Source: Paraburkholderia sp. BL25I1N1 (GTDB taxonomy: Bacteria; Pseudomonadota; Gammaproteobacteria; Burkholderiales; Burkholderiaceae). Taken from it: a stretch of DNA of 64,000 nt. The translations under genes were made by a program, and so were the position numbers. Shown piece by piece: positions 54,703 through 63,142 of the stretch. How positions within the stretch are numbered: the first letter of the stretch is position 1; every line of letters begins with the position of its first letter. The notes beneath the pieces are model-generated. The model worked only from the letters and a program-made list of their open reading frames with translations, had not been told where the DNA came from and searched no databases. The stretch spans positions 124,001 to 188,000 of the forward strand of contig NZ_PVZB01000017.1 in the NCBI RefSeq assembly GCF_003002025.1, in the 5' to 3' direction.

Positions 54703-55737
54703 CTAATGCGCCAACGCAACCCGGTTAACCGAGCCGATCGCGGCCTTCAACGTATCCGAAGGCCGCATGCCAAAGAGCTTCCGGTAATCGGTTGCGAACT
54801 GGCTCAAGTGCCAGAAGCCCCACGCCGCGGCCACGTCCTGCACCGAGCGTGATTCGCGCGACGCATTCGACAGATCGCGCCGCGCGCCATTCAGACGGAT
54901 GGCGCGCAGATACGTGGCAGGCGCCATGCCGAACACGTCCTGAAAGCAGTATTGCAGCGTGCGCCGGCTCACATGGAGTTGCTCGCACAACTCCGGCACA
55001 CTCACTGCCCGCTCGCGATTGACCAGCACATAGTCGCGCGCTTCCGACACGATCGACTGACGGCGTGGCCGCGCCGGCATCGCCACCGGCTCCGAGCCGG
55101 GCAACGCGCCGACGTCGAAGAGCAAAGCCAGCACCGAAGCCTGCAGATTGTTGCGCGCGACCGAAGAGAGCGGCGTGCCGCGCGCCGCGCCATCGTCGAG
55201 CAGTTGACGCAGCGTGGCGCACAACTGCTGCTTGCGAGCCATGCCGATCGGCACGACTTGCGTGTTCGGCACATGATCGGCCAGCCCGACGCGCTCCACT
55301 TCCGCCGCGTAACGGCGCAGCACTTCGCCTTTGACCACCACGCCAAAAATCTCGTAACCCGCCGAGGTCAGCAATTCGAATTCGATACCGCCCGGACGAA
55401 ACGCGAGCGCGTCGCCGGCAATCACCTGAGCGTCGATGCGCCCCGAACCCGCGGGGCAAGTCGGGATACCGAACCAGTACGCGTCCTTTTGCACCTCGCA
55501 GGTTTGCCGCAGCGTGTGACTGGTCGTTTCGACGAACACCTGCATGTGATCGAGGCACAGCTCCGTCAGGCCGCCGACAAAACATCCCGCCGTCAACTGA
55601 TCGTAGGTCTGGCTCCAGCCGTGGAGATTGCGCGCCTGTTCGTCGGCATCGTGCGCGACGCAGGTCTGCACGCGGAAGCTCGGCTGCGGCGTGAGCGTCG
55701 GGCTGAACAGGGTGTCGCTGAGCGTATCAATCGTCAT
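54703..55737 (-). CDS. eutR: AraC-family regulator, EutR-like
   Basis: A 344-residue AraC/XylS regulator. Two HTH motifs are in the C-terminal third: VPELCEQLHVSRRTLQYCFQ and VQDVAAAWGFWHLSQFATDYR. The N-terminal domain resembles EutR/OruR proteins. Its position by an aldehyde dehydrogenase and the ethanolamine ammonia-lyase genes makes it the likely ethanolamine-responsive activator. The frame is open to 56067; MTIDTLSDTLFSPT at 55737 is chosen as the first plausible cytoplasmic start. Confidence 0.78.
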   Translation of the reverse strand: MTIDTLSDTLFSPTLTPQPSFRVQTCVAHDADEQARNLHGWSQTYDQLTAGCFVGGLTELCLDHMQVFVETTSHTLRQTCEVQKDAYWFGIPTCPAGSGRIDAQVIAGDALAFRPGGIEFELLTSAGYEIFGVVVKGEVLRRYAAEVERVGLADHVPNTQVVPIGMARKQQLCATLRQLLDDGAARGTPLSSVARNNLQASVLALLFDVGALPGSEPVAMPARPRRQSIVSEARDYVLVNRERAVSVPELCEQLHVSRRTLQYCFQDVFGMAPATYLRAIRLNGARRDLSNASRESRSVQDVAAAWGFWHLSQFATDYRKLFGMRPSDTLKAAIGSVNRVALAH

Positions 55738-55985
55738 ACCGGACCTGCCCAAATGGAATATCGAGGAGGATCGAAGGGAAAGAACAGGCAATTCCCATGC
55801 CGAACGAATCCGGTGCCTGCTCACGCGTTTGTATCGGCAGACCTCAAAGCCCATGTTCAACGGATGAACAGCGCTGCACACCTTGCTCAGAAACGAAACG
55901 CTCACCTTGCGCCGGTTGATCAGCGTGACGCCTCTTACCGTGCGCGAGTGCCTGCTACACGTGCAAGGATCACCTGCGCGGTGCA

Positions 55986-56002
55986 TTGGCACACTTCTGG
56001 CT
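55986..56002 (+). promoter_or_regulatory. Candidate sigma54 (-24/-12) promoter
   Basis: TTGGCAC (55986-55992) and TGGCT (55998-56002) place GG and GC ten bases apart, the sigma54 arrangement; the -24 half is perfect, the -12 half (TGGC for TTGC) is not. It lies 70 bases before the dehydrogenase ATG. Confidence 0.4.
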
Positions 56003-56020
56003 CTAGCCGTTCGCGGCCAA

Positions 56021-56032
56021 TCGATATATCGA
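56021..56032. promoter_or_regulatory. Palindrome in dehydrogenase leader
   Basis: TCGATATATCGA is a perfect 12-bp inverted repeat 39 bases before the ATG and about 20 bases downstream of the candidate promoter. It could be an operator or a 5'-UTR hairpin. Confidence 0.35.
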
Positions 56033-56071
56033 GCCGAATATAGCCCATTCAAACATGTGAGGAGCACACAG

Positions 56072-57592
<1,521 letters not shown>

Positions 57593-57609
57593 GCGTCGCG
57601 TTCCTGTTC

Positions 57610-57642
57610 GAGCGGGCCGCATCGCGCGGCTCGCTCTTTTTT
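57610..57642 (+). terminator. Strong terminator between dehydrogenase and DUF779 gene
   Basis: GAGCGGGCCGC (57610-57620) pairs with GCGGCTCGCTC (57626-57636), 11 bp with one G-U, followed by six T. The DUF779 ATG is only 15 bases further, so that gene depends on read-through or its own start. Confidence 0.82.
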
Positions 57643-57657
57643 CTGCGAGGACATGTG

Positions 57658-58053
57658 ATGGCTGCCGAGAAAGAAGTTGCCCGCGTGATCGCAACGCCTG
57701 CGGCTGTCGACCTGATCGACAAGTTGCGCGCCGAGCATGGCGAGGTGCTGTTCCATCAATCGGGTGGATGCTGCGACGGCAGCGCGCCGATGATGTTTCC
57801 TCAAGGCGAGTTCATGGTCGGCTCGTCCGATGTCAAACTCGGCACGATTTCGGGCGTGCCGTTTTACATGAGCGAATCGCAATTCGAATACTGGCAGCAC
57901 ACGCAGTTGATCATCGACGCAGTGCCGGGGAACGGCGGAATGTTTTCACTGGAGCGGCCCAGTGGTCTACGGTTCTTGACGCGCTCCCGTCTTTTCGAGG
58001 ACGGAGAGAATGCGTGGCTGGAAACGCATCCGGTGGAACGCGCCGATGCTTGA
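57658..58053 (+). CDS. DUF779 protein, aldehyde-dehydrogenase partner
   Basis: A 131-residue DUF779-family protein, often encoded beside acetaldehyde dehydrogenases. LFHQSGGCCDGSAPMMF (about 35-50) has a conserved CC pair, and PFYMSESQFEYWQHTQ follows. Role unknown; the Cys pair suggests metal or redox chemistry. The ATG at 57658 has GAGG 8 bases ahead; an in-frame GTG one codon earlier is less likely. It sits just behind a terminator. Confidence 0.82.
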   Translation: MAAEKEVARVIATPAAVDLIDKLRAEHGEVLFHQSGGCCDGSAPMMFPQGEFMVGSSDVKLGTISGVPFYMSESQFEYWQHTQLIIDAVPGNGGMFSLERPSGLRFLTRSRLFEDGENAWLETHPVERADA

Positions 58054-58058
58054 TCGTT

Positions 58059-58856
58059 TTATGGTGTGCCTGATTTTGAATCGTCGCTGACGGCGGGCGC
58101 CGCTGGTGTATCGGCCAGCAGCGCATCGCTGTCGTCTTTCAGGCCGACGCCGGTCAAACCCAAACGCCTTGCATGCGTCAGCAGATAGTGCAGCTTGTGC
58201 GCGGCCAGCGGAAAGTCGAGGCCTTCAGGACGCACATTCGAAATACAGTTGCGCTGGGCGTCGCTACAGCCCACTTTGGGCGCGTACGTCAAATAGACGC
58301 CGAGGCTGTCGGGCGAACTCAAACCTGGCCGCTCACCGATCAGCATCACCACCAACTTTGCATTGAGCAACTCGCCGATCTCGTCACCCAACGCGACGCG
58401 CGCCTGACGCGCGATCACGACTGGGCCAATCTTCCAGTCCGCGAGTCGCGGAACGGCAGCTTGCAGCAAAGGGATCGATTGCTTCGCCGCTGCGAACGCC
58501 GAAAGACCATCGCCGATCACGAAGACCACTTCGGGGGAATCGTTCTGCACCGCTGCCAGAGCCACGCGACTCTCTTCCGATAAACGCCGCCCGAGATCGG
58601 GACGCCGCAAATAATGCTCACGATCCGGCGCGGCGCTATGCACATCGAGCGTCTTGAAGTTTTGCGCGCGCAATTGCCCATGCAGCACGTCGGTATCGAG
58701 CGGATGATGCACGGCGTCGCGCGCCTGCGCGTGCGACAGGTTGAACGCAAGCAGCGGCGCGGTCGGCAAGCTATTGCCCGCGCGGCCCAGCGCGATGCGC
58801 GCGTTGGTGAATTGCCGCAGCGCGTTCCAGGGATTCTTTTCGAGGAAGTCGCTCAT
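58059..58856 (-). CDS. eutC: Ethanolamine ammonia-lyase small subunit
   Basis: The small subunit of the B12-dependent lyase that converts ethanolamine to acetaldehyde and ammonia. It has 265 residues. TNARIALGRAGNSLPTAPLL near the N-terminus, VVFVIGDGLSAFAA, MLIGERPGLSSPDSLGVYLT and CISNVRPEGL are conserved EutC motifs. MSDFLEKNPWNALRQF at 58856 is the start; it overlaps the eutB stop (ATGA). Confidence 0.96.
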   Translation of the reverse strand: MSDFLEKNPWNALRQFTNARIALGRAGNSLPTAPLLAFNLSHAQARDAVHHPLDTDVLHGQLRAQNFKTLDVHSAAPDREHYLRRPDLGRRLSEESRVALAAVQNDSPEVVFVIGDGLSAFAAAKQSIPLLQAAVPRLADWKIGPVVIARQARVALGDEIGELLNAKLVVMLIGERPGLSSPDSLGVYLTYAPKVGCSDAQRNCISNVRPEGLDFPLAAHKLHYLLTHARRLGLTGVGLKDDSDALLADTPAAPAVSDDSKSGTP

Positions 58857-60247
58857 GCGATGCCCATCCAGTCGCGCGCGCCTTCGAGCAACGGTTGCTG
58901 TGTCGATGCGCTCAGCAGCGCGCCGCGCGTGTCGGTGATCTGCATCGACTCCAGCCATTCTTCGAATTCCGGCGCGCGGCGCAAGCCGAGTACATCGCGC
59001 ACATAAAGCGCGTCGTGGAAAGACGTGCTCTGATAGTTGAGCATGACGTCGTCCGCGCCTGGAATGCCCATGATGAAGTTGATGCCCGCTACGCCAAGCA
59101 GCGTGAGCAGATTGTCCATGTCGTCCTGGTCGGCTTCAGCGTGATTCGTGTAGCAGATGTCGCAACCCATCGGCACGCCAAGCAGTTTGCCGCAGAAGTG
59201 ATCCTCAAGACCGGCGCGGGTGATCTGCTTACCGTCGTACAGATACTCCGGGCCGATGAAGCCGACCACAGTGTTCACCAGAAAAGGATTGAACTTGCGC
59301 GCGACCGCATAAGCGCGCACTTCGCACGTCTGCTGGTCCACGCCGAAATGCGCATCCGCCGACAAAGCGCTGCCCTGACCGGTTTCGAAGTACATCAGGT
59401 TATTGCCGACCGTCCCGCGCTTCAAGGAGAGTCCCGCTTCATACGCTTCCTGCAGCAGCGCGAGCGAAATGCCAAAGCCCGCGTTCGCTTTCTCCGTACC
59501 CGCAATCGATTGAAACACCAGATCGACTGGCGCGCCTTTTTCGATTGCGGCAATCGTGTTGGTGACGTGAGTCAGCACGCACGATTGCGTCGGCACCTGA
59601 TAGCGTTGGCGGAAGTCGTCGATCATCAGCAGCAATTTGGTGATCGCGGCGAGATTGTCGCTCGCCGGGTTGATGCCGATCATCGCGTCGCCGCACCCGT
59701 ACATGAGGCCGTCGAGCATCGAGGCGGCGATGCCTTTGACGTCGTCGGTCGGATGATTCGGTTGCAAACGCACCGACATGTGCCCCGGTAAACCGACTGT
59801 GTTTCGAAACCGCGTAATCACCGGACGTTTGCGCGCCGCCGCGATCAGATCCTGATTGCGCATCAGCTTGGACACCGCCGCGACCATCTCCGGTGTCAGA
59901 CCCGCGGTGATACGCGTGAGCGCGTCGGCATCCGTGGTGCTGCTCAGCAGCCAGTTGCGAAAGTCGCCGACCGTGAGGTGAGATATCTCGGCGAACGCCT
60001 GCGGCGAATGATCGTCGATCACGAGACGCGTGACTTCGTCGCTTTCGTAGGGAATCAGCGCCTCGTTGAGGAAGGTGCGCAGCGGCACCTGCGCGAGCGC
60101 CATCTTGGCCGCGACGCGTTCTTCCTCGCTCGCGGCCGCCACGCCCGCGAGTTGGTCGCCGGAGCGTTGCGGGCTGGCCTTCGCCAGCAGGGTCTTCAGG
60201 TCGGCAAAGCGATAGGTGCGGCTGCCGATCGTCTCGGTGTAGCTCAT
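58853..60247 (-). CDS. eutB: Ethanolamine ammonia-lyase large subunit
   Basis: The catalytic TIM-barrel subunit, 464 residues. RFRNTVGLPGHMSVRLQPNH, GLMYGCGDAMIGINPASDN, YFETGQGSALSADAHFGVDQ and GCDICYTNHAEADQDDMDNL are hallmark EutB stretches. It binds adenosylcobalamin with EutC. No microcompartment shell genes are nearby. It lies 43 bases downstream of the permease gene on the same strand. Confidence 0.97.
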   Translation of the reverse strand: MSYTETIGSRTYRFADLKTLLAKASPQRSGDQLAGVAAASEEERVAAKMALAQVPLRTFLNEALIPYESDEVTRLVIDDHSPQAFAEISHLTVGDFRNWLLSSTTDADALTRITAGLTPEMVAAVSKLMRNQDLIAAARKRPVITRFRNTVGLPGHMSVRLQPNHPTDDVKGIAASMLDGLMYGCGDAMIGINPASDNLAAITKLLLMIDDFRQRYQVPTQSCVLTHVTNTIAAIEKGAPVDLVFQSIAGTEKANAGFGISLALLQEAYEAGLSLKRGTVGNNLMYFETGQGSALSADAHFGVDQQTCEVRAYAVARKFNPFLVNTVVGFIGPEYLYDGKQITRAGLEDHFCGKLLGVPMGCDICYTNHAEADQDDMDNLLTLLGVAGINFIMGIPGADDVMLNYQSTSFHDALYVRDVLGLRRAPEFEEWLESMQITDTRGALLSASTQQPLLEGARDWMGIA

Positions 60248-60290
60248 CTTTACGACTCCATCGCCGCTGCTTGCGCAGCGGCTTGATCCG

Positions 60291-61694
60291 TCATTCCTCG
60301 AGCAAGGCGTCGGACGGCGCGGCTTCGCGTTGATGGCGCGTCATCAGGAAGTAGACGTAGCCCAGTGCGAGAAAGATTGCGAACACGATCGCCACCAGAA
60401 AATTGAAGTAGACCATTGTCGCCAGACAGATGACCGCCGCCACCAGTGCGAACGCCGGGAAGACCGGAAACAGCGGCGCGCGGAACGGGCGCTCCATATT
60501 CGGTTCGGTGCGGCGCAGCTTGAACAGCGACAACATGCTGATGATATACATCACGATAGCGCCAAATACCGACATCGTCACGATGTTCGCCGTCAGCGTC
60601 TGGCCGCCGAACTGGATCAGTTCGTCGCTGTAGATCGCGGCGATGCCGACCACGCCGCCCGCAATGATCGCGCGATGCGGCGTCTTGAAACGCGGATGCA
60701 CTTTCGAGAGCCACTCCGGCAGATAGCCGGCGCGAGCCAGCGCGAAAATTTGCCGCGAATAGCCGAGGATAATGCCGTGAAACGAGGCGACCAGCCCGAA
60801 CAGGCCGAGCCACACGAGCATATGCATCCAGCCGCTATGTTCGCCGACGATGTATTTCATCGCCTGCGGCAGCGGATCGTTGATGTTGGACAGCTTGGTC
60901 CAGTCGCCTGCCGCGCCGGCAAACACCATCACGCCGATGGCGAGCACCACGAGCGTCAGAATGCCGGCGACGTAGGCGATCGGAATCGAGCGCTTCGGGT
61001 TCTTGGCTTCCTCGGCGGCCATGGCCACGCCTTCGATCGCCAGGAAAAACCAGATGGCGAACGGAATCGCCGCGAACATGCCGTGAAACGAGCCCATGCT
61101 GAAGGTATCGGCACCCGACCAGCCGCCCTTGGTGAAATTCGACCACTGAAAGCCGGGCGACACGACGCCCATGAAAACCAGCAGTTCGAAGATCGCGAGC
61201 AGCGTCACGCACAATTCGAACGCCGCGGCGATCTGCACGCCCACGATATTCAGCGCCATGAAGATAAGGTAGGCGCCCATCGCCGCGTGTTTAGGCTCGA
61301 GACCAGGAAACTGCACGTGCAGATACGCGCCGATCGCAAGCGCGATGGCCGGCGGCGCAAACACAAACTCCACCAGCGTCGCCGCGCCGGCCAGATAACC
61401 GCCGGTTGGGCCGAACGCATGGCGGGCGTAGGCGAACGGACCGCCCGCATGCGGAATCGACGTGGTGAGCTCGGTGAAACTGAAAATGAACGTCGTATAC
61501 ATCGCGGCAATGAAAATCGCCGTGATGACAAAGCCGAGCGTGCCGGCGCTCGCCCAGCCATAGCTCCAACCGAAATATTCGCCGGAAATGACGAGGCCGA
61601 CCGCGATGCCCCACAGTTGCCACGTGCCGAGCGTCTGCTTCAACTCGTGATGCGTGACTTTGCCGACGTGCTGATTCTTCGACTCTGATTTCAT
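60291..61694 (-). CDS. eat: Ethanolamine permease
   Basis: An APC-superfamily transporter of 467 residues with about 12 membrane segments, typical of the proteobacterial ethanolamine permease. LWGIAVGLVISGEYFGWSYG opens the first helix, and TSIPHAGGPFAYARHAFGPTGG and FFLAIEGVAMAAEEAKNPKR are APC signatures. The start at 61694 has GGGAG ahead. It supplies substrate to EutBC, the genes next in the operon. Confidence 0.92.
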   Translation of the reverse strand: MKSESKNQHVGKVTHHELKQTLGTWQLWGIAVGLVISGEYFGWSYGWASAGTLGFVITAIFIAAMYTTFIFSFTELTTSIPHAGGPFAYARHAFGPTGGYLAGAATLVEFVFAPPAIALAIGAYLHVQFPGLEPKHAAMGAYLIFMALNIVGVQIAAAFELCVTLLAIFELLVFMGVVSPGFQWSNFTKGGWSGADTFSMGSFHGMFAAIPFAIWFFLAIEGVAMAAEEAKNPKRSIPIAYVAGILTLVVLAIGVMVFAGAAGDWTKLSNINDPLPQAMKYIVGEHSGWMHMLVWLGLFGLVASFHGIILGYSRQIFALARAGYLPEWLSKVHPRFKTPHRAIIAGGVVGIAAIYSDELIQFGGQTLTANIVTMSVFGAIVMYIISMLSLFKLRRTEPNMERPFRAPLFPVFPAFALVAAVICLATMVYFNFLVAIVFAIFLALGYVYFLMTRHQREAAPSDALLEE

Positions 61695-62002
61695 CGGACG
61701 CTCCCTGATAGTGCCGGCAGCCCGACGCCGCAAGGCTTTGCGGTGCACGGGCGGACAGGCTTGAGCCGATGGTAGTGAGCCATTATTCGAGGTGTTATCG
61801 AAATTCGGCAAAGTTCTGGGCAGTTTCGGTGTCAGCGGGCGCTTAATTGAGTATCACGTTCAACGGGCACTCGACTGAAGTTCGCAGGATTTGGTAAAGG
61901 GGCGCGTGGTACTTTCGTCCGCATCCGTTCGACAATTTTTGTGGCCATTTTGTATTCACCACGCATAGCCGGTTTCGGCCGGCACTATCAGGAGACGATC
62001 AA
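61695..62002. other. Divergent eat/GyrI-like promoter region
   Basis: 308 bases between divergent starts. A weak sigma70-like pair for the plus strand, TTCGAC (61926-61931) and TGTATT (61949-61954) with 17 bp between, may serve the GyrI-like gene. No operator was recognised for the ethanolamine operon. Confidence 0.35.
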
Positions 62003-62485
62003 ATGACGATGCGTGAAGTGGTGATTCGTCACGTGGAGCCGATGGAAGTTTTGTCGGTCGATCACGTTGGGCCGTATATGCAGATCGGCAAGGCGTTCGA
62101 TGCGCTGTTCGGCTGGCTCGCGAAACACAATTTACTCGCGGCTGAGATGCGCATGATCGGTGTTTACTACGACGATCCCGGCGTTGTTGCAGAAAGCGAG
62201 TTGCGCTCGAAGGCCGGTGTGTTGTTGCCGCATCCGGTTCAGGCGTCCGTGACGGTGAGTCCGCCGGTTTCGGTGGCGCATGTGAAAGGTGGTGAGTACG
62301 CGGTGTTGCGACATCAAGGACCGTATAGCGATATGCGTGCCGCGTATGAGTGGCTGTACGGGACATGGCTCGTGCAGTCCGGGCGAGAGGCGGCGGACGC
62401 GCCGGTATTCGAGGAGTATGGGAATAGCCCGAAGGATACGGCGCCTGCGGATCTCATCACGGAGATCTGTTTACCGCTGGCTTGA
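62003..62485 (+). CDS. GyrI-like small-molecule-binding protein
   Basis: A 160-residue protein of the GyrI-like/SbmC (SRPBCC-adjacent AraC effector) fold: EVVIRHVEPMEVLSVDHVGP at the start, YYDDPGVV, and GEYAVLRHQGPYSDMRAAYE in the centre. E. coli SbmC protects gyrase; many relatives instead bind or hydrolyse small molecules, so the role is open. AGGAG lies 8 bases before the ATG. A 7-bp hairpin follows the stop. Confidence 0.85.
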   Translation: MTMREVVIRHVEPMEVLSVDHVGPYMQIGKAFDALFGWLAKHNLLAAEMRMIGVYYDDPGVVAESELRSKAGVLLPHPVQASVTVSPPVSVAHVKGGEYAVLRHQGPYSDMRAAYEWLYGTWLVQSGREAADAPVFEEYGNSPKDTAPADLITEICLPLA

Positions 62486-62505
62486 GCGTATACCTGCCCG
62501 GCTAT

Positions 62506-62524
62506 GCACGCTCGTGCAGCGTGC
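62506..62524 (+). terminator. Hairpin after GyrI-like gene
   Basis: GCACGCT (62506-62512) pairs with AGCGTGC (62518-62524) around CGTGC, 20 bases past the stop. A T5 run comes 22 bases later, so it is not a classical terminator. Confidence 0.4.
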
Positions 62525-62600
62525 CGCGCGGATGCCTCTCTGGTTTTTATAGTCTTTGTATATGTATACGTAGTAATAGTTAACAAGCCTCTCATCCTGC

Positions 62601-62609
62601 TGTGGATAA
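62601..62609 (-). promoter_or_regulatory. Perfect DnaA-box word, copy 1
   Basis: TGTGGATAA is the complement of the consensus DnaA box TTATCCACA. It lies in the longer direct repeat GCTGTGGATAACC (62599-62611). Confidence 0.5.
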
Positions 62610-62690
62610 CCTGAAACTTCGTTGACGGATCAAGGCACTGCGGAATCGATAACCCTGCGGAGCGTGCTCGGACAGGAACACGGAGCCAGG

Positions 62691-62774
62691 GACAACTTTT
62701 GTGCGGCCTGGCGACGTGGCGTTCTTATCAAGGTTTCACCCACAATGTGTCAGGTGGCTTGTACAAGAGTTGTC
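62691..62774 (+). repeat. Long-range inverted repeat (12-bp stem)
   Basis: GACAACTTTTGT (62691-62702) pairs with ACAAGAGTTGTC (62763-62774) over 12 bp with one T-G. Outside it AGCC (62684-62687) can pair with GGCT (62782-62785), and inside CACC/GGTG forms a small hairpin. This could be a structured RNA arm or a DNA cruciform. Confidence 0.6.
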
Positions 62775-62784
62775 CAGAGGGGGC

Positions 62785-62793
62785 TGTGGATAA
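62785..62793 (-). promoter_or_regulatory. Perfect DnaA-box word, copy 2
   Basis: A second TGTGGATAA, 184 bases after the first and inside the same 13-base direct repeat (62783-62795). It lies just outside the 12-bp stem. Confidence 0.5.
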
Positions 62794-62919
62794 CCCGGCG
62801 GACTTGGCGTCGCCCAACGCATCTTGTTGACTCTGCACGAACATACGCTGTGTCAGTTCCGTTCGACGACGCGACCGTCAGATTTCCGCCGTTCATCTAT
62901 GGCGAAAAATCGCTTCATA

Positions 62920-63125
62920 CGGCCAACGCGTTGACAAGCTCCGGGTCGCTCGCTTATCGTCGCCACGCGGGACGGCTGGTCAAGCACGCCTGGATACAGG
63001 CCGCATCGGTTCCGGGCACTACGGGGCTACCCCGTGGATCGACACTCCTCCGCAGTTCGTCGCATGAGCCTCAGTTGCGCGTTGCGCAAGAGAGCTCACG
63101 CAGCACAAGACGCGTTGACTGGCCG
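62920..63125 (+). ncRNA. Candidate retron msr-msd RNA
   Basis: Outer arms: CGGCCAACGCGT (62920-62931) can pair with ACGCGTT (63110-63116) and GGCCG (63121-63125), 12 bp with a 4-base bulge, like the a1/a2 repeats of retrons. Between them are four local hairpins: 62958-62974 (CGTC/GACG plus CC/GG), 62988-63001 (GCCTG-GATA-CAGGC), 63019-63037 (ACGGGG-CTA-CCCCGT plus two outer pairs) and 63065-63098 (TGAGC/GCTCA, CTC/GAG, TTGCGC/GCGCAA). An AGC follows the first arm, where the branching G sits in known retrons. The second arm ends 17 bases before the RT ATG. The arm contains palindromic ACGCGT, so local pairing could compete. Assigned from hand-read pairing and position only. Confidence 0.45.
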
Positions 63126-63142
63126 CCCCGCCTTCTTTTGCT

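Larger units (their letters stand above)
55738..56071. other. Divergent eutR/aldehyde dehydrogenase promoter region
   Basis: 334 bases. It holds the sigma54-like element at 55986-56002 and the palindrome at 56021-56032. The frames crossing it (extensions of both flanking genes) carry no family similarity. Confidence 0.5.
62486..62919. other. Gene-poor region ahead of the reverse transcriptase, upstream part
   Basis: A 657-base gap lies between the GyrI-like gene and the RT; this entry covers the first two thirds. It contains a hairpin, an AT-rich island at about 62541-62590 (possible promoter, TATAGT and GTATAC words), two DnaA-box words and a long-range stem, listed separately. An open frame of about 200 codons (62622-63236) crosses it but overlaps the RT start and has no protein-like features. 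Confidence 0.55.

Noticed and set aside
61695..62002. Cobalamin riboswitch before the B12-dependent ethanolamine genes
   Set aside because: No B12-box-like segment was seen in the minus-strand leader.
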